Origin: Climacium dendroides
Taxonomy: Eukaryota; Streptophyta; Bryopsida; Hypnales; Climaciaceae
Direction: 5' to 3'
DNA length: 64,000 bases
Assembly (NCBI GenBank): GCA_950106755.1
Contig: OX467091.1
Location: forward strand, 10,929,538-10,993,537
Positions 21,501 through 33,011 of the stretch are shown here, piece after piece. Positions within the stretch are counted from its first letter, which is position 1, and each line of letters starts with the position of its first letter. Both the position numbers and the translations under genes were made by a program. Below the pieces are notes generated by a model, which did no database searches, was not told the origin of the DNA, and was given only the letters and a program-made list of their open reading frames with translations.

Positions 21501-23836
21501 GTGTTGTACAATTTCAAATGATCTAAAATTTTTCAAGCATGTAGCCAACTTGCCTTGAAAAATGAATCTAAAGAAGCATCACCATTTGGGACATTTTTCC
21601 ATACAAATGTGACCTTGTAAAGTGCAATTGCTTGATTTTTTGTACAACCAAAAATGGATTTCTATGAATTCAAAAGCTCATATCTTTTAGTCCATGCACT
21701 GAAAGTTTCTGAAATTTTTCCCACATGTTCTCAAGTCAACATAATACAAGATCCTATGTTTTGTTTCCCAGTTAAGGTCATGTAATTCACTTTAATTACT
21801 ATGCAATTCTGCATTTCAAGCGGAAAATGCAACATTAGAAATGTAAAATAGTTATTTTTCCCAAGGTAAGAGTTGCAATTTCCATTCATATGTAGTTTAG
21901 TATTGGCTCTACTTGGTAATTTTTTCTTTTTCTTTAATTCATTTTTCTAGCAAACTTTGGTAGGAATTTTCATTGTCTTGGGATTCACCTTCCACCATCC
22001 CTCCTTGCTTCACCTCACCATGCTCTTTGATATGTAATAATTCTTTATTCCGTGGAAACGTGATCCTTGCATTTTCATTGTCATTTTTGGCACCAAACTT
22101 TGAACCTTATACTTTTCCTCTTATGTTTAGTTTAACTTACATCTACTTTTCAACCACATTTCTCTTAAACATTTTAGAGAAATAGCTAGCCATTTCTTCA
22201 ATACTCATGATGTGATACTTGTGTAATACTTGGTGAAATCTATATCAAAATTAGGTAATACCTAGGTAAAATTTAACAATTGGTCCTAATCCTTAAATGA
22301 TAATGCAAGTCCCATGAGCATTTTGAAAGTCAAAACTTGAATTTTCACATAGTTCTTGATTTTAAATGTTTTAAATATTAACTAATAAAATATAGCTCTA
22401 ATAATCTACTTTTTACTCAATGTGGATTTTTTGTAATTTTTGCAATACTTTGAAGATAGCATCTTAAAAGCTCAAAAATACACCACTTTTGGACATTTTC
22501 TATTGCATATCTCTTGGTGTGAGCTTAAGGAATACATCAATTACATTATGATGTTTTTCAATATTATTTCTTATTTTTAAAATCATACTATTTTAATCAT
22601 TTTTGTAATTACTATGTTTTTTATAAATATTTTTTTAATAAAGATAATACAAAATTTTCTTTTTTTAGTTATTAGAAAATGAGATTAAATTTTAAACATA
22701 TATTACTACATGCAAAAAATATCAAATTTTTGAAATGTGTGTTTTAATTCTAAATGTCCAAAGTCTTATCCAGAATTCACAATTTGAAAAAAATCATTAT
22801 AAAATACTATTTGGAAGAATATTTTGGAATTCATAGATTTTGAGTTCTAGATTCCATCCGTGCGATTAAATTTGCCAATGTTATCATCAATAAAAAAAAT
22901 TGAATTTTGAAAAGGAAATTTTTAATTCCTTCTATATGTGATTACAAGCAAAATATTATCATTTTTTTAGTACAATCCATTGGAATGGGCTTCTCTTTAC
23001 ACAATGATTTTTTCAAATCTTTTGTGTTCTTTAAATCTATAACCTCATTTTTGCAAATCCAGTTTTGAACTAGAGTCAATGCAATTTTGGCTTGGTCAAC
23101 CACCTAATATACCTCCACATTTATAAAATATGTATTTTAATAACACCAAATCCAATTGATAGATAGGACAACAACTTGATAAAGTAAATCTACAAATTAA
23201 GATGACTTTCATCTAAGAAGTAATAAGAATGAAACTTGATTCTCAATCTGTTAGTCATTTAGAAATTCAACGTCAAAGCACTTAAGAGCATCTCCTGCAA
23301 GCTTCCAAATATTCAAGTGCCTTCAATTGAGATCTATCTAATTTAGAAGGGATGGTCATTTGTAATTGAGATCTAAACTTCCAACCAATCACAAGTCACA
23401 AAACTTGCAAAAGCAAAAAATAAACTATCATTTATTATGACAACTTACTAATTCCAAGAGAAAATATAGCTTGTAGAGGGGGTAATAACTCCTTCAAATA
23501 TATGGCTTATTTAGAGGGGAAAAGTCTAAATAGAGGTTGATATGTACTAAAAGTGATTGTTTATCATCCAAAAATTAGATAGATGGGGATATTTGGAGGG
23601 TGTTTCCCAAGCCAAATGGAACTGCTAGAGAACACAGGGAAAGAAGTCAATCACATGCTTAATGAGAAAAGTATAATTTTTAAATTTTGATTCAAATGCA
23701 ACTTAGTCCTTCAAGGGTTAATTTACAAATTTTGCATTATATATTTTGAGCTTAAATTTCTCTATCTTGAATAATTGATTTGAAAATAAAAAAAAGTCAA
23801 AAATGTTGAAAAAGTGTACTCAATTTTTTTTAAAAG
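21501..23836. other. AT-rich intergenic DNA, no gene
   Basis: Nothing coding. A lone family T terminus, GTCCTTCAAGGGTTAA, occurs at 23706-23721, its partner end not being identifiable. Confidence 0.5.
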
Positions 23837-24345
23837 AAAGTGTGTTGAGGTCTACTTCATGCACACCTCAACACACTTTTACTTTTCTCATTGAATTTGC
23901 ATTTAAAAAGAAAATTGAATTGAAAAAGTATATTCAGTTAATTTTTTATTATTAAAAAAATCAATTTGTGTCGAGGTGTGCTTAAGGTGAGCTTGAGGTA
24001 AGGTAGGGGGCTGTAAAAGCGACCCTTTAAGAGCTGATTTGCATTTTGGGGAAGCTAAACTGCTTAAAATAATTTTTAGTAAATTATCGTGGTAAGAAAA
24101 ATGGAATTGGCATCTAACCCAAGTCGTTTCATATTTTTTGGATCTTCATGGAATTAGTTATGAATTTTTGAAGTTGAAAACACAGTGGTTTGTAAAAGCG
24201 ACCCATTCCTGAAATGTACACTTCTGGTACATGTTAGAGGCAAAATGTACCAGATCGCTTTTAGAGACAGATTGCTTTTACAGCCCCCTACCTTAGACCT
24301 CAAACACACCTCAAACACACTTCAACACACTTTGATTTAAAAAAA
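23837..24345. mobile_element. Nested foldback with 22-bp perfect TIRs (family E)
   Basis: Inner element 23999-24295 (297 bp) has perfect terminal inverted repeats TAAGGTAGGGGGCTGTAAAA+GC at 23999-24020 and 24274-24295. Its body contains the family E landmarks. Outside it, GTGTGTTGAGGT-type sequence is inverted again: AAAGTGTGTTGAGG at 23837-23850 matches the inverted run at 24319-24332. 23837-23851 also forms its own hairpin with 23865-23879. CTCAAACACAC recurs in the right arm. Confidence 0.75.
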
Positions 24346-24829
24346 AAATTGAATTAAATATAATGACAAAAATAAAAGTGTGCTTGAGCTCATACAAACC
24401 TATGAAATTTGATAAAATTTGATAAATTTAGGGACAATGATCCTTTTTTTTTTATCAAATTTCAATATGAAAATTGAAAGTTGTCAACAACAAAGTATAA
24501 ACAATTTTTTTTTCAAAACAAGAGAACACACAAAAACTGATAAGAAGCAATAAAAATGAGAACAAAACACTCGTTAACAAAAAAAAATTTGCCTCATAGT
24601 CAACCATTTGGCAAGAGCTATATCCTGCTGTATGAAGGGGCCAATTTGGAGTAACCGGTTGTTTTTTTGTCCCTCCCATGGACCAATCTTTCCTCACCAT
24701 CAATGCTCTTCATGTAGAAATCTAATGCAGTTTGACCCACATTTCTTTTAAGGGTTAAAATACAACCACAATCTGACTATTTTGACAGAAGAAAATAAGG
24801 AAAAAATCCTTTAAAAAACAGCTAACGTC

Positions 24830-25200
24830 CGTCTTTTGTGTGTCAGCAGCCAAACGACACCAAGCCGTGCTTAAAAAAAACACCGCTTCAGTTCAGTTCA
24901 GTGCAGTGCAGTTCAGTGCAGTGCTGTGGTACTGAGGCCTGCCTGGAATGGAACGGAACGGAACGGCTGGAAGGCGTGACTGCAGGCAGGGAGTGTTTCA
25001 GTTCCCTCTCCTCTCATAATGATCCAAAGCCTGACATGGCTGTCTCTGGGCTCCATTCAATGGAAGAGACAAGAGCGTCAGAGTTGGATTCATCAATGAA
25101 AAACCCTGCATTAAAAGGGATACCATTACTTACTCATGCCGGGGCTTAATTGTTCGCGTGTCGAGAGCATCTCCACTGGACCGGTGAATAACGAACGGAA
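24830..25200. other. GC-richer island with CAGT microsatellite
   Basis: Stands out from AT-rich surroundings. 24890-24924 is built of TTCAGT/GCAGT pentamer-like words, and GGAACGGAAC follows at 24949-24963. An open frame of 103 codons (24838-25149, plus) has no recognised domain; I treat it as unproven. It could be an exon or promoter remnant. Confidence 0.4.
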
Positions 25201-26056
25201 CCTCTAAAGGCTCAAGCCCCAGCTCTCTCAAGTCAGTCCCCATTGACAACGCATTTTCGGAACCCAAGAAAAAGTGTAGAATTGATCAGTTTTAAACTAC
25301 TATTTTCAATTGTAACTATCTGGTCTCGAACTTCACCCCAAAGGTAAGGGAGTATGGCTTTAAAGCGACCATTTACCAGTTGGTCCTCCTTTTTCAAAGG
25401 TTTCCATGAATAAGGGAGCTCACCCATTTCTGACCAATTAAGCAATTTTGCATATCTGGAGTGTTGTTTTCTTGAGTGGAGAAATTTTCCGATGTACACG
25501 AATAGAACTTAGAAGGATTCCATATTTTTTCCAAAATTTTATTTCTCAAAACATAATTACTATGAATTTTTTAGTTGAAGATTCTGTCCGACACATTCTT
25601 GTCATATAGGTCCTCCTGCTGATTGGAAAGAGTGTAGTCTATATGACGGGAATGAGTCCCTGATTGGCAATAGGTCGCCTCCCTTAGAAGTATTTTTGGA
25701 TAATTTTTCAGAAAAAGAAAAATGGGTGTGGAACATCACATAAAGTGGTTTCATATTTTTTGAATCATTTTTTAATTACTTATGAATTTTCAAAAAAAAA
25801 TGTTGTAGGCACCTATTTGTCACCCTATGTCTTCTAAAATTTGACCACTTGCAACTTCTAAAGTGATTTGAGTAAATGAAGGTCAACAATTGGCTCTTGC
25901 AATAAATAATGCTTTTCTCTTGATTCTCTTAATGGCTTTTAGAGGTTCATTTAAGGACCACCTACTATCCATTTCAGACCTAAATATAGGGCAATTTGAA
26001 GAGGCCACTCACTTTTAGAGCAAACTACCTTACGAGGCTGTAAAATCACATGGGCA
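25201..26056. other. AT-rich intergenic with a family E fragment
   Basis: 25740-26034 carries family E landmarks (TTTCATATTTTTTGAATC, then CTTTTAGAGC..ACTACCTTA). No gene. Confidence 0.45.
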
Positions 26057-27782
26057 TTAATCCCTAAAGTCCCAGTGTCTCCTTAGAGGATGAAATGGAT
26101 TTTGGATAGGTTCCTTTGGTCTCAATATTTATCACAAATTTTTGAAATTTTTCGTAAAGATAGAGAAAGACAATAGCTTTCCAAAAATATAGTTTTTGTT
26201 TTAATTGGAGCCCAAGAGCAAAAGTTATGACACAAAAAGCCTTTTTTCTTGAATTTGGTAGGCACAAAAAAACTTCAAAAAATACTACAATAAAATTTTA
26301 TTTTGTTTTATTTTGTTTATATTATAATTTTTGTATATGGAAAGCTTTGATATATTCTCTTTGGATTTGTTATGTGAAAGTTACGGTCAATCTTGTTTTT
26401 CAGGCAATCAAAGCATTTTATTGAAAATATAACTACTAGGAATTATTTCTAAATTCAATTTTCACAATTTTTCAAAAACAAAGGTTTCACAAGGTTAAAA
26501 TCTCTTATTAGAACAATCTCACCATTGGGATTCGTGTATTTCGATTCCATCTTAGACTATTGACAATTTAGATTTTCCTTCCATCTTGAACCTACTTCTA
26601 CTTAACAATTTTTAACTGAGTAAATACTAAGTGTGTGTTTTAAAAAACAATTATCATAGACTCTCAACTTAATTTTTTATCTTATAAAATTAGAAATTCA
26701 AAATTTAATAGAGTAAAAATTATAAGCTATGAAGGTTCAAAGCTGAGCAAGATGCAAAAAAACTTGTTTCCTTTACTTTGAATGCAAATATCTTGCAATC
26801 TACATGGTCAAAGTTTGTAATATTTCTTCTATATATTCTTATATTATTCTAGTAGAAGATCATAGAGTTAGATATGCAAAAAATAATTTTAAAACTTATT
26901 TTTTTCTTTGCTATAGAAATGACAATATTGAATGTTTTTTGATGGAAAAGAGGCCTTGGCCACAAGGTGAAAAGAAATTAATATGTATAACTTTAAGCAA
27001 TTTATCTCATATTCAAATTTACTTTAAAAAATTTAGAAATAGAATTTGTGATGTGATTTTCCTTCTAAATTCTATTATATTTGCCCTTGAAGAACTTTGA
27101 ATACTAAAAAAAAGTTAGTTTTGCAATGGCTCCCCTACATAGAATGATAATATTAAAATAACTAATAGGAAGGGACTATAGACTTTTGAGGTCAACTATA
27201 ATATGATGGAAGAATAATTCTCTCCCAATAGCTCTATTTTTGCAAAATTTACTTTCTTTCCCATGTTACTAGCAGAAATATGTACAAAGTACAAACACTA
27301 CGAAAGACCCACAACTAGTCTAATTTATGAGGTGAATCTTCTTGTGGGTCATTTTTGTGGTCTACACAAACCATATTTCCACTAGCAACGATGCTAGTTT
27401 GTGAGCTTAAAAAAATGAGCTTAGGAGTTGTGAGTGTATATTTTGTGAGCTGAAAGCATTGACAAAAAAAACTTGAAAATTTTGAATCCAATAGAGAGAA
27501 AGTAGAGACATTTCAAAATTTTACTATTAAATAGTAAAATTTCAGCCCCATGACCGTGGGACCATGCTAGAACACATGCCGCATTTGGCTTGGCATGTTG
27601 ATAGGCAACACTTTTATGCCACCTCAAGAACCATTTTCTTCTCATGCCAACATAATACAAGATCCCATGGTTATATGTATCCAATTTTATTTATTTATTT
27701 TCCAAAATTTGATACTTTCACTAGACATGAAAGCTGTTGAGAGTTTTTAGTGAAAACATAGTCAAGGAATTTAAGGAGTTAA
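26057..27782 (+). mobile_element. Family T repeat, long copy
   Basis: Starts TTAATCCCTAAAGTCCCAGT. Landmarks in order: GGATAGGTTCCTTTGG, CAAAAGTTATGAC, ATATGGAAAGCTTTGATAT, GTTACGGTCAATCTTGTTTT, and TCACCATTGGGATTCGTGTA. A second-half block around 26750-26930 is shared with the copies at 14.3 and 51.6 kb. The right end is tentatively TTTAAGGAGTTAA at 27782, giving 1.7 kb, longer than other copies; further insertion is possible after about 27100. Confidence 0.5.
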
Positions 27783-30159
27783 GGGACGCTTCAAGATTAA
27801 TATTACAATCATATAGGGGATGAAAAGAACCATATTAAAATCCATGTGGACACAAATAGTTCCCCTCTAATGATAGCAATGGAAAGCTATATGATTTTGC
27901 ATTGACCACCCATAATGTGTTTTATAATATATAAAATAAGTTGATCAAAATATTTTTGAAAAATTCTTCGATTTCACTTTCTATTGCCACCCAAAAAATC
28001 CTTGAATTTGATTAGTATAAATACATATAACAACCTAAAGGAAAATAATAGATCATCTTTAGTTTGTTTTTTTGTTTTTTTAATCATTTTGAACAAGTAG
28101 ACACCTATTTCTCCAATCTTCTTGTGATACTTGGTGATACTGACATAAAATCTGGCTATTGGTTTAAAAACAGAAAATTAATATGTCTATTTTGACCCGA
28201 AAAAAAATTGAAAATTTCCTTTTACACAAAATAACGACAAAGTCTTTTGGCTATATCCAAATGGCCCAAAAATCATGCATAAAAAACACTGGTCATCTTC
28301 TCTCAGCTGGTACTGTAGTCATGATGCCAGACCCTTTTGGTCTTCAGTTCATTTATGTGAGTTATACTTAGGACCGTCGTCCCAACTATTGTACACTCAT
28401 TGCTTACCGAAAGCTTAAGCACGAAAATAAATAAATTTTACATTCCCTTTCGGACCCTCGAGAATTAATGGCTTCTGCAGTACGAGTTGTATCCAAGTCA
28501 TAAATTATGTAAACATGAAATTTTCCATTCTGCCACAATGCCATCCCACGTGAGCACTGAATCATGGATATGGGTGTCCGCCACTCGAATAACATAACCG
28601 TGATGATGTGTAACAAAAATGATTGTAGAATAATAAGGAGAACCAGCCAGTCCTCATGAGCACATTTGTAATAAGGTGTAAGGTAGCAGCACCCATAACC
28701 GTCAATTTAAGGGTTTTGGACACGATGTCTATTCATAAACATCTCACAAATTATTGGACCTTGCTAGCAAGAGAAAAAGAATTCCAATGTATTTTCAAAT
28801 GTATTTTTTGGACATTGTGAGTATAAGTTGTGAATTTTTAAAGTATTGACTGTAGATGCTCCTAATACTAACACTAAGGGTCTAATATTTTAGATGTAGT
28901 ACATCCTTGTAATCACATCTATTTATTTTTTAGGATTTTTCAAGATTTTAGAGGTGGTAGTTAATATGGGGACAATGATGCTTGTGGGTTTAGTATTATA
29001 TAAGAGCAATCAATCCTCATCCTTCTTGCAATATTTCTCGTGATAGAATTGACCTTTGTTGCTCATTTTGCATTCGAATTGTCCCTTGAAAACATCTAAA
29101 TAGGTGAAGATTGTTCTTTTTAATGTTTCAATTAATACCAATGCAACTACTTATTACAAGTAGACCTAGTCGTCAAAGGAGGGTTGCTATTATGTGACCC
29201 TAGGAACATGAGCGTGTGAGCCTAAAAGACTACACAGATATTATAGGTGTCTATATTGTAGAAACCTTCCATGATTATAGTCGAATATAGGTATTTAGAA
29301 TATAAGCAAATTCAATGGTTGTAATATATCTACTTATATACATGCTCATAGCTCACACACCCACATACCAGCACTATTGGCCCTCATGGTTGACTTAACT
29401 CCTCAAGGACCAAAAGGACACAATGACAAATTTTCAATGGCAAATTCTCGTTAGGGTGAAACAAATCTCAATATTTTGTAAACTGAGATTTTCTAGAGTA
29501 ACAAGTTAACATACTTGATGCATTTTTTGATATTCAAAATTTCAATGTGAAAAGTATTTAAATTTTTATTTAGGAAATGTAGTCTAATAGGAAAAAGAAG
29601 TAAATTGAATTTCATTAAAATGGCATATTCCGTATGCCATTTTCAAACTGCATTGTTAGAACTATAAAAGTGCTATGTAGAATAGGTATAGATTTTTAGA
29701 CATCCTAGACAATTATAAATTTCAAACATTTAGAATTAGTATAGATTTTAGACTACATGGTCTAAATTATAAAAGTGACATTTAGTACAAATATAGATTT
29801 CAAACATCTAAGACTAATATAAATTTCATACATCTAGAACATATGTACATTTTAAATTGCACAGTCTAAATTGTAAAAAGTGCAAACGTACAAAAGTTGC
29901 AAAATGGTGCCATTTTAACCCCTTTAGCTTCTTGACAAAGTTTTCACCAAAAACGCTCTGAAACTACCATTTCTACTGAATAGAGGAATTAAGGGGAACA
30001 AAAAAAATTAAAGGGACTTATTGTGAAAGAATTTAGGTGTTTGAAACATGATGCATAGCCTTCAGCCACTTTAGTAATTATTGATGTATAAAAAAGGAAA
30101 TATTTATATAGTATGTAATGTCTATTAAGACACATGTACCCATAGAATCTTATAGTATG
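27783..30159. other. AT-rich intergenic; small complex island at 28280-28680
   Basis: No supported gene. 28280-28680 is less AT-rich and not visibly repetitive; minus frame 28404-28616 (70 codons) is unrecognised. A family T-like start TTAACTCCTCAAGGACC lies at 29396-29412. 29608-29642 matches the arm of the foldback at 37354-37510 (ATTTCATTAAAATGG, then CCATATGCCATT-like), followed by a series of ATAGATTTCAAACATCTAGA-like words to 29870. Confidence 0.45.
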
Positions 30160-31260
30160 CTAACTTATGAACATATGGAAAAATTTTCAGAAATTTACAT
30201 TGTGTGGATTGCAAAATATGAACTTTTGAATTCATAAAACTCCTATTTTGGCCCTGCAAAAGACATGCAACTACACTTCACAAGCTTACATTTTTATGAA
30301 AAAATGTTCAAAATGGCGGTGCTTCTTTGGATTCATTCTTCAAGGCAAGTTGACTACTTGCTTGAAAATTTTCATATCATTTGGAATTGTACAACATATA
30401 GAAAAAAAATAGAAAGTAGAAATAGTAAGTAGAAAGAAGTAGAGAATGATTCAAAATACTAAAAATTCTTCTAAAGAATTTCATCATAGAATTGAAAAAT
30501 GCCAATCCCAATGGTTGTAATATTGTATTCCTTCCATCCTAGAATGATTCTTTTTGTTGACCTCAATTTTTTGTCCCAAAATGATCTTCCTATTGTATTT
30601 TATGACTTTAAAATTGGTCATATTTGGCTTTTGATTGCTATTTGAGAATAGCAAACCAACTCCAATAAATAGTTCTCTCTTCCCCCATCCAATCAATTGA
30701 AAGACAAATGAAATGACAGAAGGAATCAATCAATACTATTCGTTCTTATTTTTTGCATCTCTTTGAGTGTTGCCCGATTGAAGGAGATGAAGCTTTGGGA
30801 GGTGGTACATAGGTCTACACATGGTCTTGGGCCCATACTAACTACCCACAAAATGACACCTCATAATAAAAAATTAAGTGTCCATTGGTGCTCTTTGAAA
30901 ATGCCTCCAAAACTCCACTTTTCAATATTCCAAAATTGCACTTTGAAAAGGACTCCAAAACTCAAAGTTTTTAGGATGTTAAGAGTGCACCTAACTCTAC
31001 TTATAATGCAAACCATGTTTTTAAAATGTTATTTTTATCTTAATTCATAGCATTTTGTTCAACAATAAGATCATTTTGGGATAGAAAAGGTAATAAACAA
31101 TCTAAATCCTTTAATTTATTTTTTTTCAAAAATATTGAAAACGGAGTTAAATAAAAGACTTCAAAGTTTATTTTAGAATAGAAAATCCATAGCTATCCAC
31201 AAACTACAACTCCTCATAAACTTCCATAAATTTATAGTATGTTCCTTCATACAGTATTCA
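30160..31260 (-). mobile_element. Family T repeat split by a 563-bp insertion
   Basis: Minus-orientation copy whose landmarks (GGCCCTGCAAAAGACATG, TGGATTCATTC, GTAAGTAGAAAGAAGTAGAG, ATGCCAATCCCAATGGTTG) run to 30527. They resume at 31091 with TAATAAACAATCT, ATATTGAAAACGGAGTTAAA and CAAACTACAACTCCTC. The uninterrupted form is seen at 35120-35190 and 56895-56960. Ends not found. Confidence 0.7.
30528..31090 (+). mobile_element. Tc1/mariner-like element inserted at TA, copy 1 (563 bp)
   Basis: Flanked by TA (30526-30527 and 31091-31092). The empty site TTGTAATAAACAATC at 35140-35154 proves the insertion. Ends TTCCTTCCATCC and, inverted, CCTTTTCTATCC, each followed inward by CAAAATGATCTT, resemble Stowaway/mariner termini. 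It carries a plus-strand open frame of 95 codons (30763-31050: LKEMKLWEVVHRSTHGLGPI... RMLRVHLTL). A clearly homologous frame lies in copy 2 at 52255-52784. I do not recognise that protein; it is not an intact DDE transposase. Confidence 0.75.
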
Positions 31261-32508
31261 AAAAATACATATTCAATGATTATGGAATCCCTTCCTAACT
31301 TCGAACAAGACTCTACAAAAACTTAAATATTAGGTGTACTTACCTCAATGGATGTGAACAAGTAGGATGACACTGCCTACACAAGACAATTTACATAGGT
31401 TGCTCCATGGACGTATAGTAGTTGCACCCAATAATGGCATATTTATTTCTCAGCCACCAACATTGAACCTTAAATGGCCACATGGAGTTATCCAAAACCA
31501 CCATCGGAGTTTTCAAGAGCAATCTATTGCGAGTGAAAGCATCTTGTGCTTCCAAGAATGTTTGTCTAGTGACACGTGTAGGTGTCCTATGCTCTCAACT
31601 TTTAGAATTCACAAAATATTACCCAAATGTAAGAAAATTACAATACAAATAGGGTCGGATGTGCGTGAGGGCTTACCTCACTATTTTTTTTTGGAATCCG
31701 ACAATAAAAGATTTTAAAACCCGAAATGGTGGTGTTTTTGAGTGCAGGTACTTTTCCGGCTCGTCGTGCTGATACGTGCTGGACTGACTGTTGGGTAGCG
31801 TTGTGGAGCACATCACAAGGACATTTGCTCCAGCAGCTGCACGGAGCTGGCATGGAATGATGTGCAGCAGCTAAGCTTAAGGCTCTGCTCCAATGTCCTT
31901 GTGATGGGCTCCCACGGCCAAGGGGCTGATGACCACAATCATCCAAAAATTCAATCTGGAAATTCAATCTGGAGGTGAGGTATTAAGGTAGAACAGCCCA
32001 TTGTGGTCAGATGACTCATAGTGGACACCTAGGGAATGACCTCATCATGGTTCATTTCAGTGTGTGAAATTTTGACCACGGTGCATGTCTTACGTGACAG
32101 TAATGGAGTGATTAGTGACTTGATTAGGAAGTTCCAACTTTTCAGTGTGCATTCATTGTACGAATGAACTTTTTAGACTTTCTGTATTGGAAAATACAGT
32201 GACTACTTGGGGTGAACAAAATGAGCATGATGGGGTCATATTTTGTTGGTATTAAGGTAGTCTACAGACTCTTTGGGGATCATGGTGCATTGAACACTTC
32301 AAAAATTCGTAGAAAATTCACACTTTGTCAAAAAAAATAAAAATTTCAATTGCTCTTACTATTTCTCATGCTTGTAATAATGTGAAAAAAACAACTGAAA
32401 AAAAATTCAGCAATAACATGAGGTCAAATTCTTAATTTTGATCACAATGGGTTGTTGTACCTTACATTATATCACTGGTGATTGTATTGTTCATACCACT
32501 AAAATAAA
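31261..32508. other. Intergenic; GC-richer island 31735-31980
   Basis: 31367-31717 is open for 116 codons with no domain seen. 31735-31980 is GC-richer and contains a 106-nt foldback (listed separately). 31561-31640 shares the phrase CTATGCTCTCAACTTT and what follows with 55895-55970, so part of this is repetitive. Confidence 0.4.
31806..31911. repeat. 106-nt foldback, miRNA-precursor-sized
   Basis: GAGCACATCACAAGGACATT at 31806-31825 pairs with 31892-31911 (its reverse complement is GAGCCCATCACAAGGACATT), 19 of 20 matching. The 66-nt loop has a smaller hairpin (CCAGC...GCTGG). Compatible with a microRNA precursor or a tiny MITE; neither is shown. Confidence 0.6.
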
Positions 32509-33011
32509 TACACAAAATTATAGTGAAATAGGGTTGCCTTAACAGTTGGGTTGTCTTTCCTACCAAAAAGTATTCCCTTAGTTCTACTAAAAAACTCCAA
32601 ATTGTTTTAGGGTTTGTACTACTAAAAAGGTTTCATTTATTGATTTTGATCATTTAGTAAGCAATCTATAATTCAAATCACGTATGCATCTACTCCACCA
32701 TTTGCTTCATATTGCTTTCTCAACAATCAATGATCAAAATCAATAAATGGAACCTTTTTAGTAGTACAAGCCCTAAATTGATTTGGAGTTTTTTTTAGTA
32801 GAACTAAGGGATTACTTTACAAGCCATTAAAATCAACAAATACTTCTATAGATATTCCATTTGTACTCATGGAGGTTCATGAGTCCCAATTACAACAATA
32901 CCTAATCCAGAAGTAGTGCATTCTTGTACAATAATCATAAATATTTATACAGTGTTGAATGCCAAGAAATTAAATAGTGAGGAGCAACCTAATTTCACTA
33001 TTCAACATATA
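32509..33011. mobile_element. Family C TIR element, copy 1, with nested insertion
   Basis: Left end TACACAAAATTATAGTGAAA with GGTTGCC inside. The right end, inverted, reads TATGTTGAATAGTGAAATTA with GGTTGC. The body matches the inverted copy at 38337-38586 (ATCAACAAATA, CATGGAGGTTCATGAGTC, AGAAATTAA.AGTG). Without its insert it would be about 260 bp. Confidence 0.7.
32573..32812. mobile_element. Foldback MITE with about 90-bp arms, TA target
   Basis: Inserted in family C copy 1 and flanked by TA (32571-32572, 32813-32814). The other family C copy lacks it. The arms TTCCCTTAGTTCTACTAAAA... and their inverse agree for about 90 bp at over 90% by eye, both ending inward at TTGATTTTGATCATT. No ORF. 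Stowaway-like by target and structure. Confidence 0.8.

Noticed and set aside
26804..27100. 98-codon plus frame
   Set aside because: Lies in family T sequence shared with other copies where the frame is not kept.
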